DNA from: a bacterium
GTDB lineage: Bacteria > Krumholzibacteriota > Krumholzibacteriia > JACNKJ01
Direction: 5' to 3'
Assembly: GCA_014382085.1 (NCBI GenBank)
Contig: JACNKJ010000235.1
Coordinates: forward strand, 1-15,874
DNA length: 15,874 nt
Below the pieces are notes generated by a model. That model saw only the letters and a program-made list of their open reading frames with translations, was not told where the DNA came from and made no database searches. Position 1 is the stretch's first letter. Every line of letters starts with the position of its first letter. The translations under genes were made by a program, and so were the position numbers. This document shows, piece after piece, positions 1 through 7,662 of the stretch.

Positions 1-1
1 T

Positions 2-3000
2 GGCGGGGGTGGATACGACTACGGCTTCTCAACATTGCCCGCTTACGTGCCCAACATCTCGCCTTGGACCACCGACGATTTCGAACTCCACTACTGGCAG
101 CGTCGCTTTCTCAATGGCTATCATTTCGACTTGCCCGCGGGCGATTACGTAGTTCGACTCTATTGGCTCGACGGCAGGGTGCATGGTCCGCGATTGCGAA
201 TCATGGATGTCTCTTTGGAAGGCACCCTGGTGCTTGACGATTTGGATGTGGTTGCCGAGGCCGGCTTTATGGGAGCCTACGAACGATCCTTCTTAGTGAA
301 TGTCAGTGATGGAACTTTGGATGTGGATCTCGAACTCGTGCGATATGCGTCCATGCTATCGGCCATCGCGGTTTGGTCTCTGGATGACCCGGGAGCCGCG
401 CCGCATACCCCAGGCAATTTTCGTCTAGAAGCGTCCTATGGCATGAATGTCATCAGGTGGGATACCAGTTGGCATGCCAGCATCGACGAGACGGAAATCC
501 TTCGGGCGGAATCACAAAGCGGACCTTTCGAAGTGGTGGGGAGCACGGCCTATCATCGCCGGTATTGGCTCGACAAGGACGCCGTGGCCGGTACGAACTA
601 CTACTACAAGATTCGCTGCACCGACGTCTGGGGTCGCGCCAGTGTGGAAAGCTCAATTCTTTCCACTCAGACTATGGCCTGGCAGGACATCGGCGTGCCG
701 GTTTGCCATATCAACATGGCTCAGGCGGACTTCGACTCGCTCAACTCTTATGTCTTCTCCAACGACTTCTACGATGTCGGCTGGGCCTTCGGCGATAATC
801 CCTTCAAAGCCGGCGACGGTCGCTATCGCGGGGGTCTGGCTCGCTACTTTCCCAAGAAATCCTGGAAGGTGAAGCCGGGAATCCTCGATGCCTTTGAAGA
901 CCTGGACGTTCTTACACTGATCACGAGTCCCGACGACAACTACGTGATTCGCAATCACGTAAACATGGAAGCCTTCGACCTGCTTCCCAACGTTTGGAAT
1001 TCGGACGTCTACTGGACGGCGCTTTGGGTCAATGGGGAGTATGCCGGCGTGTCCGATCTCACCGAGGCGGTGGACTCGGAGTTCCTCGCCAAACGCGGCG
1101 AAGATTTGAATGCCCTGGGCAATCTGTACAAGGCCTATGGGAACATGGATATCCAGCCCAGCTATGAGCACTACGTAACCCACTACGAGTTCAAGGCTGG
1201 CCCCGGATCCGACTGGGCCGATATCATCGGATTCATCGAAGATCTTCACTACACCGACGAGTACGATCGCGGAGTTCTTCTAGCCGAATCGGTCGACTTC
1301 ACAAATTTCTTCGACTACTACTCCATGATGATCTACACGCGCCAGTACGATCACGTTGTGCGAAATTACTATCTCTACCACTCACCGGAAGATGGTCTCT
1401 GGAGCCTCGTGCCCTGGGACATGACCTTGTCCTTCTGGCCGGAGCCCTTGGAACTTGATTTCGCTACCACCGACAGCCCTCATTTCTGGGACGGCAGCTA
1501 CAATGTGCTTTTCGACAAGATCCTGAACCTGCCGCGTCTGCGTTGGGAGTACATCACGCGTCTGGAGGAGCTGCACGGCAGCGTACTCAACGGTCCGACC
1601 ATGGTGCCCATCGCTCAGGCCACTTATGATGAAATCGAACTGGAAGGCCTGGTGGATCCCTATCGCCCCTTCTTCGCCACTGGCGACTTTTTCGACATCG
1701 CGCGGGATTACATCAGCTACCGCATCAATCAGCGGGACACTCAATTCGCCACCATGATTCCCGATTTCAAAGATGAGATCACCACGGTTTGCATTAACGA
1801 GTTGCAAGCCTATCCGGGTTCCTCTCAAGCGCCTTGGATCGAGCTGTACAATTACGGCGAGGAATCCATGACTACCACGGGCTTCCAGATTGAAGCTGAC
1901 AGCACCATCAATGTACCGGTCTACGTTTTGGCGCCTGGGGAGAGTTATGCTTTTGTCATTGATGAAGGCGGTGTTCCCGGCTCCGTGATCAATCCCCTGG
2001 GCGGAACCCTGAAGTTGATGATCGGAAGCACGACCATGTTGGATGCTCTCCGCTACGGGGAGGCCGCCGAGAGCCAGTCCGAAGGTCGCCACCCTGATGG
2101 ATGGATCACCTGGAGTAACATGTTCCCCAGCTACGGTGTAAGCAATGGCTTCATCGCTGCGCCTTTCATTCGCAACGCGGAGCTGCATCCCCAACAACCG
2201 ACTATGTCCGATACCTTGGAATTCGAAATCCGTTTCGCCAATCATCCGAGACCTTACGAGGCGAACATCAACTTCGCCTTCTCGGATTCCAGCTGGACCC
2301 TCCCCTTGAGTCCGACCAGTACCGATTCAATCCTGTGGACCGTTAAGCAGGATCCCTTGCTTGAGGGCGGGAATCTGTACTGGTATGTGGAAGCGGTGGA
2401 TGAATTGGGCCTTAGGGTGACCCACCCTGCCGATGCACCCACTTACAATCACAAGGTGCTCATTCTGGGCGGGGTCTACGCCATCTTCCTCAATGAGTTC
2501 ATGGCCGACAATGCCACCACCTATCCCGATGAAGTGAACGAGTACGAGGATTGGGTCGAAATCTACAACGCGGGCACGGAGGATTTTGACCTGGCCGGCT
2601 TCACGCTTAGCGACGATTTTGATTGGGTGGCTCGGTGGACCTTCCCCGAGGATCCGGCTTCGATTGTGCCGGCGGGGGGCTACATTTTGATCTACGCCGA
2701 TGAGGATATTAATCAGGGTCCACTCCACACCTCGTTTAAGCTTTCCCGTTTCGGCGAGGAAATCGGTCTCTACCAACCGGACGGTACGCCCGTGGATTAT
2801 GTCGAGTATGGCCCGCAATACGAAGATGAATCCTACGGTAGAATCAGCGACGCCGATCCACGTTGGGATGTTCAGATCGAACCCACGCCACTGAGCGCTA
2901 ACGCGGGAGGCATCTCCACCGATGCGCCCGATGTACCGGCACCCTTCCGTCTGAGTGCCTATCCCAATCCTTTCAACCCTCAGGTCACCTTGCGTTTCGC

Positions 3001-3214
3001 GCTGCCTGAAGCCAAGCGCACTCGCGTGGAGGTCTACGATTTGCAGGGTCGCCGTGTGGCCACACTCATTGACGAGTCCTTAGACGCGGGTTCTCACGAA
3101 GTGGTTTGGACCGGCGTGGATGAACGTGGACACCATTGTGCTACGGGAGTTTATCTCGCCCACGTGCGCGCGGGGGAATACCGAGATCGCTTCAAGCTGC
3201 TTCTGTTGAAATAG
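2..3214 (+). CDS. Secreted multidomain CotH-like protein with lamin-tail and sorting domains (5' partial)
   Basis: The frame is open from the first bases, so the gene starts upstream and at least 1070 residues are seen. In order: a malectin-like carbohydrate-binding domain (about 110-385, with LPAGDYVVRLYW and VLDDLDVVAEAG), a fibronectin III-like domain (401-670), a CotH-like protein-kinase-fold domain (680-1740, with KKSWKVKPG and PWDMTLSFW), a first lamin-tail domain (1783-2090), an Ig-like segment (2150-2460), a second lamin-tail domain (2480-2860), and a C-terminal FlgD-like/type IX-sorting-like domain (2930-3211, with YPNPFNP). This is a typical FCB cell-surface or secreted protein. CotH kinases phosphorylate secreted proteins in Bacillus; here the role is unknown. 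In the expected PWDxDxxFG-type motif the second acidic residue is Thr (1424-1426), so catalysis is uncertain. The N-terminus and signal peptide lie outside the window. Domain calls come from reading the protein and are confident for CotH, lamin-tail and sorting, less so for malectin and Fn3. Confidence 0.85.
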   Translation, partial: GGGGYDYGFSTLPAYVPNISPWTTDDFELHYWQRRFLNGYHFDLPAGDYVVRLYWLDGRVHGPRLRIMDVSLEGTLVLDDLDVVAEAGFMGAYERSFLVNVSDGTLDVDLELVRYASMLSAIAVWSLDDPGAAPHTPGNFRLEASYGMNVIRWDTSWHASIDETEILRAESQSGPFEVVGSTAYHRRYWLDKDAVAGTNYYYKIRCTDVWGRASVESSILSTQTMAWQDIGVPVCHINMAQADFDSLNSYVFSNDFYDVGWAFGDNPFKAGDGRYRGGLARYFPKKSWKVKPGILDAFEDLDVLTLITSPDDNYVIRNHVNMEAFDLLPNVWNSDVYWTALWVNGEYAGVSDLTEAVDSEFLAKRGEDLNALGNLYKAYGNMDIQPSYEHYVTHYEFKAGPGSDWADIIGFIEDLHYTDEYDRGVLLAESVDFTNFFDYYSMMIYTRQYDHVVRNYYLYHSPEDGLWSLVPWDMTLSFWPEPLELDFATTDSPHFWDGSYNVLFDKILNLPRLRWEYITRLEELHGSVLNGPTMVPIAQATYDEIELEGLVDPYRPFFATGDFFDIARDYISYRINQRDTQFATMIPDFKDEITTVCINELQAYPGSSQAPWIELYNYGEESMTTTGFQIEADSTINVPVYVLAPGESYAFVIDEGGVPGSVINPLGGTLKLMIGSTTMLDALRYGEAAESQSEGRHPDGWITWSNMFPSYGVSNGFIAAPFIRNAELHPQQPTMSDTLEFEIRFANHPRPYEANINFAFSDSSWTLPLSPTSTDSILWTVKQDPLLEGGNLYWYVEAVDELGLRVTHPADAPTYNHKVLILGGVYAIFLNEFMADNATTYPDEVNEYEDWVEIYNAGTEDFDLAGFTLSDDFDWVARWTFPEDPASIVPAGGYILIYADEDINQGPLHTSFKLSRFGEEIGLYQPDGTPVDYVEYGPQYEDESYGRISDADPRWDVQIEPTPLSANAGGISTDAPDVPAPFRLSAYPNPFNPQVTLRFALPEAKRTRVEVYDLQGRRVATLIDESLDAGSHEVVWTGVDERGHHCATGVYLAHVRAGEYRDRFKLLLLK

Positions 3215-3234
3215 CTTGCGAAGTAAAATGCAAA

Positions 3235-3268
3235 CGCCGACCGTACCTGGGTACAGTCGGCGTTTTAT
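3235..3268. terminator. Bidirectional rho-independent terminator between convergent genes
   Basis: Arms CGCCGAC (3235-3241) and GTCGGCG (3256-3262) are perfect complements, and an inner GTAC/GTAC pair closes a four-base loop. TTTTATATT follows on the plus strand. Read on the minus strand, the hairpin is followed by TTTGCATTTTAC. It sits 20 bases after the CotH-like stop and can also end the cytochrome transcript. Confidence 0.8.
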
Positions 3269-3275
3269 ATTCTAT

Positions 3276-3374
3276 GCAAGCGAAGCGGCTTACCGAGACG
3301 CGACATGTGAGTCTGCGAGCCGGAGCGCGAGGTGAGGCCGTGAGCGTCGAGCGCACGAAGAAGCCGCAAGCGCC
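3276..3374. other. Non-coding interval with long-range inverted arms
   Basis: This 99-base stretch lies between the terminator and the stop codon of the cytochrome gene. It carries a perfect 7-base inverted pair, GCGGCTT (3285-3291) and AAGCCGC (3361-3367), enclosing 69 GC-rich bases with many GAG or CGAGC-like words. It would form the 3' untranslated part of the cytochrome mRNA. I see no convincing internal stem and no coding signal. It could be a copy of a dispersed repeat, but only one copy is visible here. Confidence 0.3.
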
Positions 3375-4613
3375 CTAATGCCGGGCGCGAAGTTCCTCGG
3401 CCATGTACTCAATCTCGTTAAGATCCAAAACCATTTCGTTCCAGCCGTACCAGAGCGTGTAGTCAGGGTTGGCGTGGAAGGCGCCCTGGAAGGTGCGCAT
3501 ACGATGCTTCAGGTGCATCGTAAAGAGCGTATTCTCGATGGGCGTGGGCGAATCGTGGAAAGTAAGCAGGTCGGGGAAGGCATAGCTGTAGTTCTCAGGT
3601 TTCTCTAGGATTCCGTCCTTATAAAGCCCCGCGATGATCCGAATGGCCGCAGCCATCAGCTTGTCGGCCTCGCGAATCATGTTGTCGCCCTTGGCCAGTT
3701 CTTCATTGGCGAAGTTCTCGGAGTGGCAGTCGCTGCAGACGGCCAGCATCTTCGCACGCTCGGCGTCGAATTCCGCCGCACTCAGGCGCGCTACCTGCGC
3801 AGCCGCGACGACGTCAAGGCGAGCTGTGGGATTGCCTTCAGGATCCAAAACGCCCAGCGCCTGCAGGATGGTCACACGGTCGGCCCACCACTCATCGCTT
3901 TCGCCGGGATAGGGAGCCAAGCCATCGGTGCGAACCGCTAGGAAGCCCCATGCCGTGCGGACTTCGTGGTCGCCGTCTGGCATGTGGCAGGTCTGGCAGG
4001 TGGGAGCGGCGGCGTCTTCGGGCAACACGCCGTCCTTCTTGAGGCGATGGCGGATGCCGTGCTTCGAAGTGGAGTACATCTCGCACTGGGGATGGTCGAA
4101 TCCCATGTGACAGGTGGCGCAGGCTTCGGGTTGGCGCGCCTCGTGCACCGAGAAGGTGTGGCGGGTGTGGCATGCGTCGCAGGAAGCGTGGCCGAAGGTG
4201 GATCCATTGGCTTTCAGATTGTCGATCTGCTCGGCGCTCTTCACGCCGATCTTGTGGCAACCCCCGCAGCCCTTCTGACCGTCGATCAGTTCCATGGGCT
4301 TGTAGTGGGTGGTGGGCATGGCTTTCAGGGCCGCCCAAGCCAGAGCGTGCTTGCCGCGCTTGTACTCGGCCAAGCGCTCATCGTGACACTCGCCGCAGGT
4401 CTCGGCCGTGACCGTAAGAACCTTGTCCACGTCTAAAGCGGAAGAGTGGGCGTCGCCGTGGCAGGTGTCACAACTGATGTCCTCGGCATAGTGAGCGCTG
4501 GCGCGCCAATCGCGCACGGCACCGGGAGTGATGTCCTCGTGGCACTTCACGCAATCATCGGCGAGAGCGAAAGTGGCAAACACGAGAAGGGCGATAAGGT
4601 TGAGGCGGTACAT
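3375..4613 (-). CDS. Exported octaheme cytochrome c, hydroxylamine oxidoreductase (HAO) family
   Basis: The product is 412 residues. The start is the ATG at 4613, because TGGAGGT (4618-4624) lies just upstream and the protein then opens with a signal peptide (MYRLNLIALLVFATFALA); the longer in-frame start at 4649 is less likely. It has eight CxxCH heme-binding sites, at residues 21, 48, 73, 116, 145, 165, 206 and 293. The stretch from RHTFSVHEAR through PEACATCHMGFDHPQ to SKHGI is the HAO-family signature. Relatives oxidise hydroxylamine or hydrazine, or run in reverse as nitrite or hydroxylamine reductases. Direction depends largely on a tyrosine cross-linked to the catalytic P460 heme. Candidate tyrosines are Y385 and Y389 in the C-terminal NPDYTLWYGW, but assignment needs alignment. 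The protein is shorter than Nitrosomonas HAO (over 500 residues). No NapC/HaoC-type quinol dehydrogenase or other partner adjoins it; it is a single-gene unit acting in the periplasm. Confidence 0.88.
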   Translation of the reverse strand: MYRLNLIALLVFATFALADDCVKCHEDITPGAVRDWRASAHYAEDISCDTCHGDAHSSALDVDKVLTVTAETCGECHDERLAEYKRGKHALAWAALKAMPTTHYKPMELIDGQKGCGGCHKIGVKSAEQIDNLKANGSTFGHASCDACHTRHTFSVHEARQPEACATCHMGFDHPQCEMYSTSKHGIRHRLKKDGVLPEDAAAPTCQTCHMPDGDHEVRTAWGFLAVRTDGLAPYPGESDEWWADRVTILQALGVLDPEGNPTARLDVVAAAQVARLSAAEFDAERAKMLAVCSDCHSENFANEELAKGDNMIREADKLMAAAIRIIAGLYKDGILEKPENYSYAFPDLLTFHDSPTPIENTLFTMHLKHRMRTFQGAFHANPDYTLWYGWNEMVLDLNEIEYMAEELRARH

Positions 4614-4658
4614 GTAAACCTCCAGGGTGGATCCAAACGATCGTGACAATCGAGTGAT

Positions 4659-4686
4659 ATACTACCCAGAGGTCTGAAATACGCAA
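4659..4686 (-). promoter_or_regulatory. Candidate promoter of the octaheme cytochrome gene
   Basis: On the minus strand, TTGCGT (4681-4686) and TAGTAT (4659-4664) are separated by 16 bases. This would give a leader of about 40 bases that contains the strong ribosome site. It matches a sigma-70-like consensus only moderately, and it directly follows the citF terminator, as expected for an independent unit. Confidence 0.4.
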
Positions 4687-4689
4687 GTG

Positions 4690-4724
4690 AAAAATCCCAC
4701 CAAGAGGGTGGGATTTAAATTCAC
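4690..4724 (-). terminator. Rho-independent terminator of the citrate lyase operon
   Basis: AAATCCCACC (4692-4701) and GGTGGGATTT (4707-4716) form a perfect 10-base stem with a five-base loop. It begins right after the citF stop codon. On the minus strand the stem runs into a short T tract (4690-4694), and flanking GTGAA/TTCAC bases can extend the pairing. Confidence 0.85.
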
Positions 4725-6281
4725 TTAGGATTTAACGCGAAAGATCGTGTCCAAGGCGGTGCCGTCCACCCACTTGATCAGGCCGACCACCTCGTCGGTG
4801 AACTCAGGCTTGGCGGGCTTGCCGCCGCAGATCTCTTCGATCTCCGCCTGAAGTTCGGCGATGGTCTTGATGGGCAGGCCGCTATCCTTGGTCTGTTCGA
4901 TCAGGTCCTTCCGCAGCGGATTAATGGCAATGCCGCGCTCGGTGACGATCACGTCGATAAGTTCGCCCGGACCCACCAGGGTGGTGACCTCGTCGACGAT
5001 GACGGGGATGCGGTCACGGAAACTGGGGATGGGCAGAATCGTGCACTTGCTGAAGAGACAGTTCTGCCAACCGCCGATGCCGTGAAGCATGCGGCCGTCG
5101 GAGTGGGTGACCACGTTGGCATTGAAGTTAAGGTCCACTTCCGTAGCGCCGAGCACCACGAAGTCCACCAGGCTCGCGAAGTTGCCCTTGCCGTGCCAGT
5201 TGTAGCTGGTGAAGGGGCTCGTGGCCAGATGACCCGGGTTCTCGCGCATGGAACGCACGCCTTCCAGGTCGAAGGTCTGTCCATCGAGGATGTACTCGAT
5301 CAAACCTTCCTCGAGCATCTGCACCAGGTACTTGGTGGATCCGCCGCGCATGAAGCGGCTCTTGATGCCGTCCTCGCGCATCATCTCCGCCAGGAAAATG
5401 GCCGTGGACAGGGCCGTGCCGCCGGCGCCCGCCTGCATGCTGAAGCCCTCACGGTAACCTTCGGTGCAGCGAATGAATTTGGCCGTGTACTCGGCGATGA
5501 GCAGGCGATCCGGGCTCTTGGTGATCTCCGTGGTTCCGCTCACGATTTTGGCGGGATCGCCGATTTCATCGAGCAGGACCACATAGTCCACGTTGTTGCC
5601 CTGAATCTGCCAAGGCACGCAGGGGAAGGGCACCAGATTGTCGGTGACCACGATGACCTTGTCGGCATAGAGGGAATCCACCAGGCCGAAGTTCAAAGAT
5701 CCGCAGGCGCTGGGCCCACGATCGCCGGTGGCGTTGCCGAAACTGTCTGCTGTGGGAGCCGGAAGAATGGCAATGTCGATGTGCACCTCGCCATCCTGCA
5801 CGGCCTGCCAGCGTCCGCCATGGCTACGCAGAACTGCCGGCCCGGCCATCTTGCCCTGACTGGCGTAGGCGCCCAAGGGACCGTTCAGGCTGCCCTCCAC
5901 GCGTGCAACAACACCCGAATCCAGATGCTCGACGATGGGCTCCTGGCAGGGGAATGCCGCACTGGGAAACCAGACCAAGTCCTTAACACCCAGCTCGGCG
6001 GCGGCGTCGAAGACCTGGGTCATGACTTTGTCGCCGTTGCGGAAATGGTGATGGTTGGAAATGGTCATGCCGCTTTTGAGGCCACACTTTTTCAGCGCCT
6101 CCTTGAGCGACTTCACGATTTTGTCGCCGTCGGCGGGATAGTCCCCGCACTGACTCACAGGCGGCGCAGCCTTGCGTCCCGTGGGCTTAAATTTGCCGAC
6201 ACCCTGGAAGGGTACCTGCTCCACACCGTTGACTACCTTGGGGACCTTGCGTCCCGCCGCGTTTTTTACGAGATCGCTCAT
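4725..6281 (-). CDS. citF: Citrate lyase alpha subunit (citrate:acetyl-ACP transferase)
   Basis: The 518-residue product is the usual CitF length. CitF exchanges acetyl for citryl on the CitD acyl carrier prosthetic group (EC 2.8.3.10); CitE then cleaves citryl-ACP to oxaloacetate and acetyl-ACP. Family landmarks are SNHHHFRNGD (residues 75-84), LRSHGGR (151-157), the TADSFGN to ACGSLNF segment (177-198), VVTDNLVPFP (211-220), the YVVLLDEIGDPAKIVSG region, and VTERGIAINPLR near the C-terminus. The ATG at 6281 overlaps the stop of the upstream citDE fusion as ATGA, implying translational coupling in one operon and equal output. A citramalate lyase alpha subunit would look the same, so the substrate could be citramalate. 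The order here is ACP-lyase then transferase, with no citC, citX or citG adjoining. Cytosolic. Confidence 0.93.
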   Translation of the reverse strand: MSDLVKNAAGRKVPKVVNGVEQVPFQGVGKFKPTGRKAAPPVSQCGDYPADGDKIVKSLKEALKKCGLKSGMTISNHHHFRNGDKVMTQVFDAAAELGVKDLVWFPSAAFPCQEPIVEHLDSGVVARVEGSLNGPLGAYASQGKMAGPAVLRSHGGRWQAVQDGEVHIDIAILPAPTADSFGNATGDRGPSACGSLNFGLVDSLYADKVIVVTDNLVPFPCVPWQIQGNNVDYVVLLDEIGDPAKIVSGTTEITKSPDRLLIAEYTAKFIRCTEGYREGFSMQAGAGGTALSTAIFLAEMMREDGIKSRFMRGGSTKYLVQMLEEGLIEYILDGQTFDLEGVRSMRENPGHLATSPFTSYNWHGKGNFASLVDFVVLGATEVDLNFNANVVTHSDGRMLHGIGGWQNCLFSKCTILPIPSFRDRIPVIVDEVTTLVGPGELIDVIVTERGIAINPLRKDLIEQTKDSGLPIKTIAELQAEIEEICGGKPAKPEFTDEVVGLIKWVDGTALDTIFRVKS

Positions 6282-7495
6282 GCTTCCACCTCGCGCCAGT
6301 TTTCGGCGAGTTTGCCGATGGCCTTGGCCATCTCGACTGTGTGAAGGGCCCGTTTTACCACGGGTGCGTCAATCATTTTGCTGCCCAAGCTCACAACGCC
6401 CAGGCCCTTGGCTTCGGCGTCTTCGAAGGCGCGGACGATCTTACATGCCTTGTCCACTTCGGCCGGTGTGGGAGCGAAGGCCTGGTGTAGGGGACGAATC
6501 TGGCGCGGGTGAATGCAGCCCTTGCCGTCGAAGCCCAGTTGCTTGGCTTCCATCACGCTAGCGACCAGACCTTCCTCATTGGCCACGTCGCTGTAGACCG
6601 TGTCGATGGCCTGGATGCCGGCCGCGCGGCAGGCGTTCACAATCTGCCCGCGCATCCAGAAGCTTTCCGTTCCGTCTTCACTGCGCGGCACGCCCAGGTC
6701 GGCGGTGTAATCTTCGAGCCCTACGGCCAAAGCCACGATGGATTCGCAAGCCTCGGCGATTTCCAAAGCCTTGTAGGCGCCACGCGTGCTCTCGATGATG
6801 GGCATGAGCCACACCGGCTCCTTGCGCCCGCAGCGTTCCGCGATCTCGGCGATGCCAGCCTCCACGGCCTGCACCTCTTCAGGGCTTTCCACCTTGGGAA
6901 TGAGCACGAGCTGTACAGGATGGGGGATGATCCATTCGAGATCTTCCAATCCCCGATCGCCCTGATTGATGCGAACCATGCGCTCGGCCTTGCCGAAATC
7001 CACGGTGCGAAGCGCGTTGCGCACGATGGCGCGCGCGGCGTCTTTCTCGGGCGGGGCGACTGCGTCTTCCAGATCGAGGATGTAGGCATCGGCACCATGC
7101 AGCCCCGCGTTGAGGAACATCTTGGGCTGATTTCCGGGCAGATAAAGTCGGCTGCGACGGAATCGGTCACGGGCGCTGGGGGGAAGCGTGACCTTTAGGG
7201 GAGGCAGAAGATCGCTGTCGATGTTCGAGTCGGCTCTGCGTGCGGCCGTTTCCAGACGCGCGTCGAGCACGAAGGGGACGGCGCCGGCATCTTCCACTTC
7301 CAGCTTGGCATTTTCGATGCCCAGGGTTTTGAGCCCTTCGGTCAGTTGCGAGCGAATGGATTCGCCGTACATGACCATCACCTTGCTCTTCAGATCGATT
7401 TCCACGCCGCCGCTCTCACGGATTTCCAGACTCATCCAGCAGTCGGACTTGGCGTCCTGGCCGCGTGGGCCGACCTCGCCGCGCATCGCGCACAT
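6278..7495 (-). CDS. citDE: Fused citrate lyase gamma (acyl carrier protein) and beta (citryl-ACP lyase) subunits
   Basis: The product is 405 residues from the ATG at 7495, which has GGAGGG (7501-7506) five bases upstream; a longer in-frame start at 7585 has no such support. Residues 1-88 read as CitD: KSD (residues 16-18) aligns with the serine that carries phosphoribosyl-dephospho-CoA in CitD, and the VEIDLKSKV...YGESIR...L stretch and the VLDARLETAARRA end match CitD. After a linker (about 89-112), residues 113-405 are a complete CitE of the HpcH/HpaI family: RSRLYLPGN, YILDLEDAV (acidic E143, D144), RINQ, LIPKVE, MPIIES (E235), GLEDYTADLG and GKGCIHPRQ. CitD and CitE are normally separate proteins in a complex with CitF. 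The downstream citF start overlaps this stop by four bases. Maturation would need CitX and CitG activity encoded elsewhere. Citramalate lyase is the main alternative. Confidence 0.9.
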   Translation of the reverse strand: MCAMRGEVGPRGQDAKSDCWMSLEIRESGGVEIDLKSKVMVMYGESIRSQLTEGLKTLGIENAKLEVEDAGAVPFVLDARLETAARRADSNIDSDLLPPLKVTLPPSARDRFRRSRLYLPGNQPKMFLNAGLHGADAYILDLEDAVAPPEKDAARAIVRNALRTVDFGKAERMVRINQGDRGLEDLEWIIPHPVQLVLIPKVESPEEVQAVEAGIAEIAERCGRKEPVWLMPIIESTRGAYKALEIAEACESIVALAVGLEDYTADLGVPRSEDGTESFWMRGQIVNACRAAGIQAIDTVYSDVANEEGLVASVMEAKQLGFDGKGCIHPRQIRPLHQAFAPTPAEVDKACKIVRAFEDAEAKGLGVVSLGSKMIDAPVVKRALHTVEMAKAIGKLAENWREVEA

Positions 7496-7662
7496 GGCTT
7501 CCCTCCTATGGAATCGTAAACAGGATTCGCAGCTCCAAAATGCTACGGACTCGCGCGACGCGCAACGCTTTATCGGCTGATCCATTCTTTAGCAAAGGCG
7601 GCGATTGCCAGGGACATCAGACTGTTGTAGATTTACCCACCCCCTCAACAAGGCAGGCTTCC
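7496..7662. promoter_or_regulatory. Divergent control region between citDE and the NrfJ-like gene
   Basis: This 167-base interval drives two divergent genes. It contains the citDE ribosome site (7501-7506), an 11-base palindrome GCGCG-A-CGCGC (7553-7563) that could be an operator, a loose GAATC/GATTC inverted pair near 7511-7528, and the plus-strand promoter candidate at 7605-7635. No convincing minus-strand promoter is seen. In-frame upstream extensions of both genes run into it but lack coding signs. Confidence 0.4.
7605..7635 (+). promoter_or_regulatory. Candidate promoter of the NrfJ-like gene
   Basis: TTGCCA (7605-7610), a 17-base spacer, and TAGATT (7628-7633) give five and four matches to the sigma-70 hexamers. 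Written as TTGC-N19-TAGATTTA it also fits the Bacteroidota-like pattern, and the same arrangement recurs before efp. The leader would be about 20-25 bases. Confidence 0.5.

Noticed and set aside
35..37. TTG at 35 as the start of the CotH-like protein
   Set aside because: The frame is open to the left edge, no ribosome site or signal peptide is present, and the malectin-like domain appears to begin before or around this point. The gene starts upstream of the window.
5082..6344. 420-residue open frame on the plus strand opposite citF
   Set aside because: It is antisense to a highly conserved citF and the end of citDE, has no ribosome site, and its His/Gly/Ala/Val-rich protein resembles no family. 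It is a by-product of GC-rich codon use on the other strand.
7496..7585. 30-residue extension of the CitDE fusion
   Set aside because: The ATG at 7495 has GGAGGG at ideal distance, and the extension overlaps the intergenic control region.
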